A program made the translations under genes and the position numbers. Source: Methylocystis sp. (GTDB lineage: Bacteria > Pseudomonadota > Alphaproteobacteria > Rhizobiales > Beijerinckiaceae). From it: 39,377 nt of DNA. The stretch covers positions 1 to 39,377 of the forward strand of contig NZ_JAKFWS010000019.1 in NCBI RefSeq assembly GCF_021731785.1, given 5' to 3'. The first letter of the stretch is position 1, and the number at the start of each line of letters is the position of its first letter. Positions 35,647-39,377 of the stretch are shown one piece after another. The notes below the pieces were generated by a model. That model was not told the origin of the DNA. It did no database searches and saw only the letters and a list, made by a program, of their open reading frames with translations.

Positions 35647-36207
35647 TCAAGCCTTCGCCGAAAGGCCTACGGTGATCCAGCTAACGCCCTCGAAGATCAG
35701 ATTGATCGCGAGGAACAGGCCGAGGATGTAAAGGCCGGAATAGGGCCACTGCGCCATAATCATTCCGCCCAGCACAACGCTGATCACGCCTGAAAACGCT
35801 ACAAGGCCCCAGGGGCCGACGTCGCGAATGTGCCAGGCGAGGATCAGCTTGAACAAGCCGGCGACGATCAGCGCGACGCCGATGATCGCGGTCAGCGACA
35901 CCGCCGCGAGCAGCGGATCGCGAAAGACCAGAAAGCCCGCGACAATCGTGATGAGGCCGATCACGCCCCACAGCAGCGCCCTGGTCCAGGGCCGGATCTG
36001 AACGGCTGTGATGATCTCCATCACGCCGGCGACGAGCATCGCCGCGCCGACGTAAAACACGGTCACGAGCGTTGCGGTCGTGACATCATAGAGCGCGAAC
36101 AGGCCGCCAATGAGCATCAGCGCGCCAAGCGCGACGATCCATCCCCATTTGCGGCGCAGATGGAGATGCGTGGCGCTCCCGTCGTAAATTAGGCTGTCAT
36201 TGACCAT
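35647..36207 (-). CDS. HdeD-family (DUF308) inner-membrane protein
   Basis: This 186-residue protein has about six transmembrane helices in three similar pairs, for example WIVALGALMLIGGLFALYD and LLWGVIGLITIVAGFLVFRDP, the repeated DUF308 pattern of HdeD. HdeD is linked to acid resistance in enteric bacteria; the role here is unknown. The ATG giving MVNDSLIYDG has GGAGG six bases before it. A clear terminator follows. It is divergent from the YggS-type gene. Confidence 0.88.
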   Translation of the reverse strand: MVNDSLIYDGSATHLHLRRKWGWIVALGALMLIGGLFALYDVTTATLVTVFYVGAAMLVAGVMEIITAVQIRPWTRALLWGVIGLITIVAGFLVFRDPLLAAVSLTAIIGVALIVAGLFKLILAWHIRDVGPWGLVAFSGVISVVLGGMIMAQWPYSGLYILGLFLAINLIFEGVSWITVGLSAKA

Positions 36208-36397
36208 TGTCGGCCTCCAATGCTGTGGCAAGGATAAATGGTAGGGCGGCGGCGTCTCTCAATAAGGATTGTCGCGGCGATCCCGCATCGTTTTGCCGCC
36301 GGAAGCTTAACGCGCTCGACGGTGCGAAGTTCCGCACTGCGAAGGCGCAAAAGATTCGGCGCTTGACCCTTTCATAGAAATCGCGATTTTCGCCGGC

Positions 36398-37069
36398 ATG
36401 GGAGCCGCAGATCGCCTCAATTCGACGCGCGAAGCGATTTGCCGCGCTGCAGCGGACTGCGGCCGCGATCCGCATTCCGTTCGCCTCGTCTGCGTCACCA
36501 AGACCTTCCCGGCCGAGGCGGCCGTTCCCTTGCTCGAGGCCGGCCACCGGATTTTCGGAGAGAACCGGGTACAGGAGGCCGCGGCGAAATGGCCAAAGCT
36601 GCGGGAAAAATATTCTGACATTGAGCTGCATCTCATCGGTCCCTTGCAGTCGAACAAGGCGCGCGAGGCGGTGGAGCTCTTTGACGTTATCGAAAGCGTC
36701 GACCGGGAGAAGATCGCCAAGGCGCTTTCCGATGAAATCTCCAAAACAGGCAAGCGTCCGCGGCTTTTCGCGCAGGTCAACACCGGCGCCGAGCCGCAAA
36801 AGGCCGGCGTCCTCCCCGAAAGCGCTGACAGCTTTTTGACCGCTTGCCGCGAGGCTTACGGGCTGAAAATCGAAGGGCTGATGTGCGTGCCGCCGGTCGA
36901 CCAGCAGGCCTCGCCGCATTTCGCGCTGCTCGCCGACATCGCCGCGCGCAATGGGATCAGCGAATTGTCGATGGGCATGAGTTCGGATTTCGAACTCGCG
37001 ATTCAGTTAGGGGCGACCTATGTCCGGGTCGGTTCGGCGATCATGGGCGAGCGGGATTATCCCGCTTGA
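36398..37069 (+). CDS. yggS: YggS/PLPBP-type pyridoxal-phosphate homeostasis protein
   Basis: This 223-residue single-domain PLP barrel protein carries the PLP lysine in VCVTKTFPAE (Lys35). Further family blocks are FGENRVQEA, HLIGPLQSNK, EGLMCVPP and LSMGMSSDFELAI, ending GSAIMGERDYPA. The family keeps free PLP balanced and has no known enzyme activity. The usual neighbour proC/yggT is absent. Confidence 0.95.
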   Translation: MGAADRLNSTREAICRAAADCGRDPHSVRLVCVTKTFPAEAAVPLLEAGHRIFGENRVQEAAAKWPKLREKYSDIELHLIGPLQSNKAREAVELFDVIESVDREKIAKALSDEISKTGKRPRLFAQVNTGAEPQKAGVLPESADSFLTACREAYGLKIEGLMCVPPVDQQASPHFALLADIAARNGISELSMGMSSDFELAIQLGATYVRVGSAIMGERDYPA

Positions 37070-37113
37070 GACGGCGGCCCCTCCCCGACTCGCGCGGATG
37101 ATGGCGGGCTAGG

Positions 37114-37269
37114 CCCCCTCCCCAACCCGCTTCGCGGGAGAGGGAGTGAGATTCGGCGTTTCATCAGCACTGGCGTCACGCTTCAACGCTGCGGTCGCGC
37201 CGTTCAGCGCCCTACGAATGCCGCTCGTTAACGTCCCCTCTCCCGCGAAACGGGGGGACAGGGAGAAGG
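37114..37269. repeat. Inverted pair of CTCTCCC-type intergenic repeats
   Basis: The left unit contains CCCGCTTCGCGGGAGAGGGAG and the right unit CCCCTCTCCCGCG with GGGACAGGGAGAAGG, in inverted order. The left unit itself forms the hairpin CCCGC-TTC-GCGGG. The element fills the gap between convergent yggS and the L,D-transpeptidase gene and may end both transcripts. Confidence 0.6.
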
Positions 37270-37278
37270 CTGTCTGCG

Positions 37279-37821
37279 CTATCCGATCAACAGCGCGACG
37301 CTGCGCCCCAACCGCGGCAGAAGCCGCGCCATGTCGCGGGCCCGCAACGCGACGCAGCCGGCGGTGGCGGCATGGTCGTCAGTCGCGATGTGAAAAAAAA
37401 TCGCGCTGCCGCGGCCGCGCACGCGAGGATGAAGATTGTAGCCGATCACGCCGACGGCGTCATAGAGCTGATCGTTGCGCCACATCTCCTCATGGCCAAG
37501 GTGCGACGGTCCATGAAGCGGCTTGTTATAAAGGAATGAGCCCGGATCATCGCACCAGAGGTCGCGCGGCCGGGTCCGGCGCCATGGCAAGCGCAGAGGA
37601 GCAGGCGTGCGGAGATAAAAATAAAGAAGCGGCCAGCGGCCGGCCGGAGTCGCGCCGTCGCCCTCGCGCTTGTTGCGCGTGACGCCGCTGCGGCCGAGCG
37701 CGCAAGAGAGAACGAGCGAACCGGCGATCAGCCTTCCCTCATGCGGTGGGCCGCCGATGCGCCGCGCGACGCGCAGCAACGTCAGTCCGGCGGGTTTTGA
37801 TCGGTTTGATCGAGGATGCAT
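37279..37821 (-). CDS. YkuD-type L,D-transpeptidase family protein
   Basis: This 180-residue protein has the catalytic pattern FFHIATDDHAATAGCVAL, matching H-x(n)-[ST]-x-GC of L,D-transpeptidases that cross-link peptidoglycan or attach proteins to it. Earlier blocks GDGATPAGRWPLLYFY and YNLHPRVRGRGSAIF fit the family. No clear signal peptide or LysM domain is visible, so export is uncertain. It is divergent from the response regulator gene. Confidence 0.87.
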   Translation of the reverse strand: MHPRSNRSKPAGLTLLRVARRIGGPPHEGRLIAGSLVLSCALGRSGVTRNKREGDGATPAGRWPLLYFYLRTPAPLRLPWRRTRPRDLWCDDPGSFLYNKPLHGPSHLGHEEMWRNDQLYDAVGVIGYNLHPRVRGRGSAIFFHIATDDHAATAGCVALRARDMARLLPRLGRSVALLIG

Positions 37822-37907
37822 GATGCGTTCAGATGCGCCGCTCGCGGGCGCGTTTGACCGCCTATAGCAGAGATAATCTCTTCAAAGCGAGGAGCGACCG
37901 CCGGTTC

Positions 37908-38540
37908 ATGTCCCTTCCGCGCACCCTCAGCATCGCTGCCGAACCACAGCTACGGGCGACGCTCTTTGAGCAGTTCGCCACGCTCGGCCCCTATGCGCTA
38001 CGCGAGGGCGGTCTTGGCGCCACGGACGAAGAATGGCCGGACGCGGCGCTTTTCGACGAGGCGCATTGTCATTTTGAAGCGCTTGCCGATGCGCGCGCCC
38101 GCGGCTGCATGACCCGCGTCGTGCTCATCGCGGATGCGCCGAAATCGCCGCCCCGAGGCGTCGACGCTGTCATTGCGCGTCCGTTCCGCTTTGCGGAGCT
38201 TGTCGCGCTATTAGAATCCGCGCCTCACCCCGCCGCCGTCGGCCCCTATCGGTTCGAGGTTGGCGAATTGCGGGCGCCTTCCGGCGCGCGCGTGAAGCTC
38301 ACCGAAAAGGAAGCGGCGATTCTCGCAAGGCTCGCGCGCGCGAATGGCGCGACGGTCTCTCGTCAGTCGCTGCTTCGCGACGTGTGGGGCTACGGACCGA
38401 ATATGTCGACCCGCACGCTCGAAACCCACATTCACCGTCTGAGACGCAAACTCGAGCCGTCGCCCGGACGGCCGCGCTGGCTCAAGACGGAAGGCGACGG
38501 GTATCGGCTCGCGGCGAGCGAAGAGGATTTCCGGTCTTGA
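37908..38540 (+). CDS. Atypical OmpR-type response regulator
   Basis: This 210-residue protein has a C-terminal winged helix with the OmpR pattern VKLTEKEAAILARLARANG, then VSRQSLLRDVWGY and RTLETHIHRLRRKL, ending DGYRL. The N-terminal half looks like a receiver domain but has lost key residues: the acidic pair at the start is AE, and the conserved Lys-Pro is RPF. Asp50 may be the remaining phosphoacceptor. No histidine kinase is adjacent. It may act without phosphorylation. Confidence 0.8.
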   Translation: MSLPRTLSIAAEPQLRATLFEQFATLGPYALREGGLGATDEEWPDAALFDEAHCHFEALADARARGCMTRVVLIADAPKSPPRGVDAVIARPFRFAELVALLESAPHPAAVGPYRFEVGELRAPSGARVKLTEKEAAILARLARANGATVSRQSLLRDVWGYGPNMSTRTLETHIHRLRRKLEPSPGRPRWLKTEGDGYRLAASEEDFRS

Positions 38541-38610
38541 CCCTAGCGCCCTGAGGCCGCCGCATATCGAGTCGCATATAGAGACGCTGGGGAACGCCAA
38601 ACAAGATGAC

Positions 38611-39081
38611 ATGACGCTGGACGACGCGATCGACAATCTCGCGCGCATTCCCCTCTTTTCGATGTTCGAGCCCAATGCCCTGCGAATGCTCGCCTCTTCG
38701 GCGGACACGCGCCTGCTGAGGGCTGGCGACATTCTGTTTCGCCGCGGCGAAATGTCGGACGGCGGCTATGTGCTCGCCGTGGGATCGATCGCGCTCGATC
38801 TGCACGATGACGGACGTCCGCAGCCGATCATCGTCCGGCCCTGGACGCTGATCGGCGAATCCGCGCTTGTTGCGGCCTCGCTCCGTCCGGCCACCGCCAT
38901 CGCCCGCGAGCCGGCCGTGACGCTTAAGATCATGCGCCCCTTGTTTCATTTGATTCTGGAGCAGCATCCGACGACCGCCGCTCGCGTCCGCGATTTCTTT
39001 CGCCGGAGGCTCTTGGAGTTCATCCGTGACACAGGCGGCGATGCGTCGGCGTCTGACATCGTCGCTGGGCGCTTAACGTAA
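38611..39081 (+). CDS. Cyclic nucleotide-binding-domain (Crp-like) protein without DNA-binding domain
   Basis: This 156-residue protein has a cNMP-binding fold: IPLFSMFEPNALRMLASSADTRLLRAGDILFRRGEMSDGGYVLAVGSIAL, then a WTLIGESALVA turn. The usual Crp helix-turn-helix is missing; the protein ends with a helix and a short tail. It could be a stand-alone sensor that works with a partner. It follows the response regulator by 70 bases on the same strand. The ligand is unknown. Confidence 0.82.
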   Translation: MTLDDAIDNLARIPLFSMFEPNALRMLASSADTRLLRAGDILFRRGEMSDGGYVLAVGSIALDLHDDGRPQPIIVRPWTLIGESALVAASLRPATAIAREPAVTLKIMRPLFHLILEQHPTTAARVRDFFRRRLLEFIRDTGGDASASDIVAGRLT

Positions 39082-39216
39082 ACGCCAAAAAAAGTCCCGT
39101 TTCAGCCTCTCGAAGCGGATCGAATCCGGCCCAGTTGAGTTGTTGCGGCGTGAGCTCCAGCAGAGTTTGCAGCGCAGCAAGGCGGCGGCATGCCGCGTGA
39201 AAAGGAGAAAAAAACA

Positions 39217-39377
39217 ATGCGCAAAGGCCTAAAATTGGCGCTATCGGGCGCGCTCTGCAGCGCGACTTTGGCGACCGCCATTCCTACGGAGGGGCTCGCG
39301 GGCCCCATGAGCGCGCCCGATCGGTCGATTGTCGCGCCCTCAAGCCCTGTCGAAAACGTCTGGTATCGCCGGGGTTG
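39217..39377 (+). CDS. Exported protein (N-terminal fragment)
   Basis: Only 53 codons are in the window. The protein starts MRKGLKLALSGALCSATLA, a signal peptide, followed by a Pro/Ser-rich stretch and VENVWYRRG at the edge. AAAGGAG lies 11 bases upstream of the ATG. The family cannot be told from the fragment. Confidence 0.65.
   Translation, partial: MRKGLKLALSGALCSATLATAIPTEGLAGPMSAPDRSIVAPSSPVENVWYRRG

Noticed and set aside
37114-37269. Inverted repeat as ends of an insertion sequence or MITE
   Set aside because: No target-site duplication or transposase remnant is visible; it matches the common CTCTCCC-type intergenic repeat instead.

Overview
The window is GC-rich, compact DNA from an alphaproteobacterium, most likely a Rhizobiales diazotroph. 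The evidence is a NifH N-terminus, an oxygen-sensitive-type NifA, fdxN-type ferredoxins, LRV Fe-S proteins, a DUF1476 ATPase zeta-type inhibitor, a RibBX-type riboflavin protein, and intergenic palindromic repeats of the kind common in this group. A methanotroph such as Methylocystis or Methylosinus would fit, but that placement is inference from general resemblance.

Positions 1-15400 form a nitrogen-fixation and Fe-S assembly island. From the left edge: the start of nifH (minus), a divergent ygfZ (plus), then a minus-strand block that runs, in transcription order, TPR gene 2, nifA, ferredoxin 2, LRV 2, sufB, sufC, sufD, sufS, nifB, fdxN, an IscA/HesB-like gene, TPR gene 1 and LRV 1. Upstream of these are a small plus-strand gene, bolA-grxD, and a divergent 100-residue gene of unknown function. 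The control signals can be read directly. There are -24/-12 (sigma-54) promoters with the shared element TGGCATG before nifH, nifB, ferredoxin 2 (weaker at -12) and the unknown gene at 15077. A further sigma-54 match lies before ygfZ. TGT-N10-ACA NifA sites lie upstream of nifH/ygfZ, nifB (two, plus an IHF match) and ferredoxin 2/suf. No nifU or nifS is present in the window. The most interesting reading is that a complete SufBCDS machine has been wired into the NifA regulon together with ferredoxin and Fe-S-LRV proteins. The ferredoxin, LRV and TPR genes each occur as two paralogues.

Positions 15500-25600 are mixed housekeeping and accessory genes: a DUF255 thioredoxin-fold protein, a methyltransferase, a small unknown gene, a degenerate class III aminotransferase, an SRPBCC protein, a protein with a C-terminal J-domain, a secreted aspartic protease with two D-[TS]-G motifs, ribBX, a membrane-anchored hypothetical, xerC and a DUF1476 protein.

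Positions 25800-39377 hold a small secreted protein, the purine genes purC, purS and purQ with an Uma2-type nuclease gene inserted after purC, an HxlR regulator divergent from a VOC-DUF1428-GST operon, leuS-lptE-holA, hdeD, a YggS-type PLP protein, a YkuD-type L,D-transpeptidase, an atypical response regulator, a cyclic-nucleotide-binding protein and the start of a secreted protein. No rRNA, tRNA, CRISPR array, insertion sequence or prophage was recognised.
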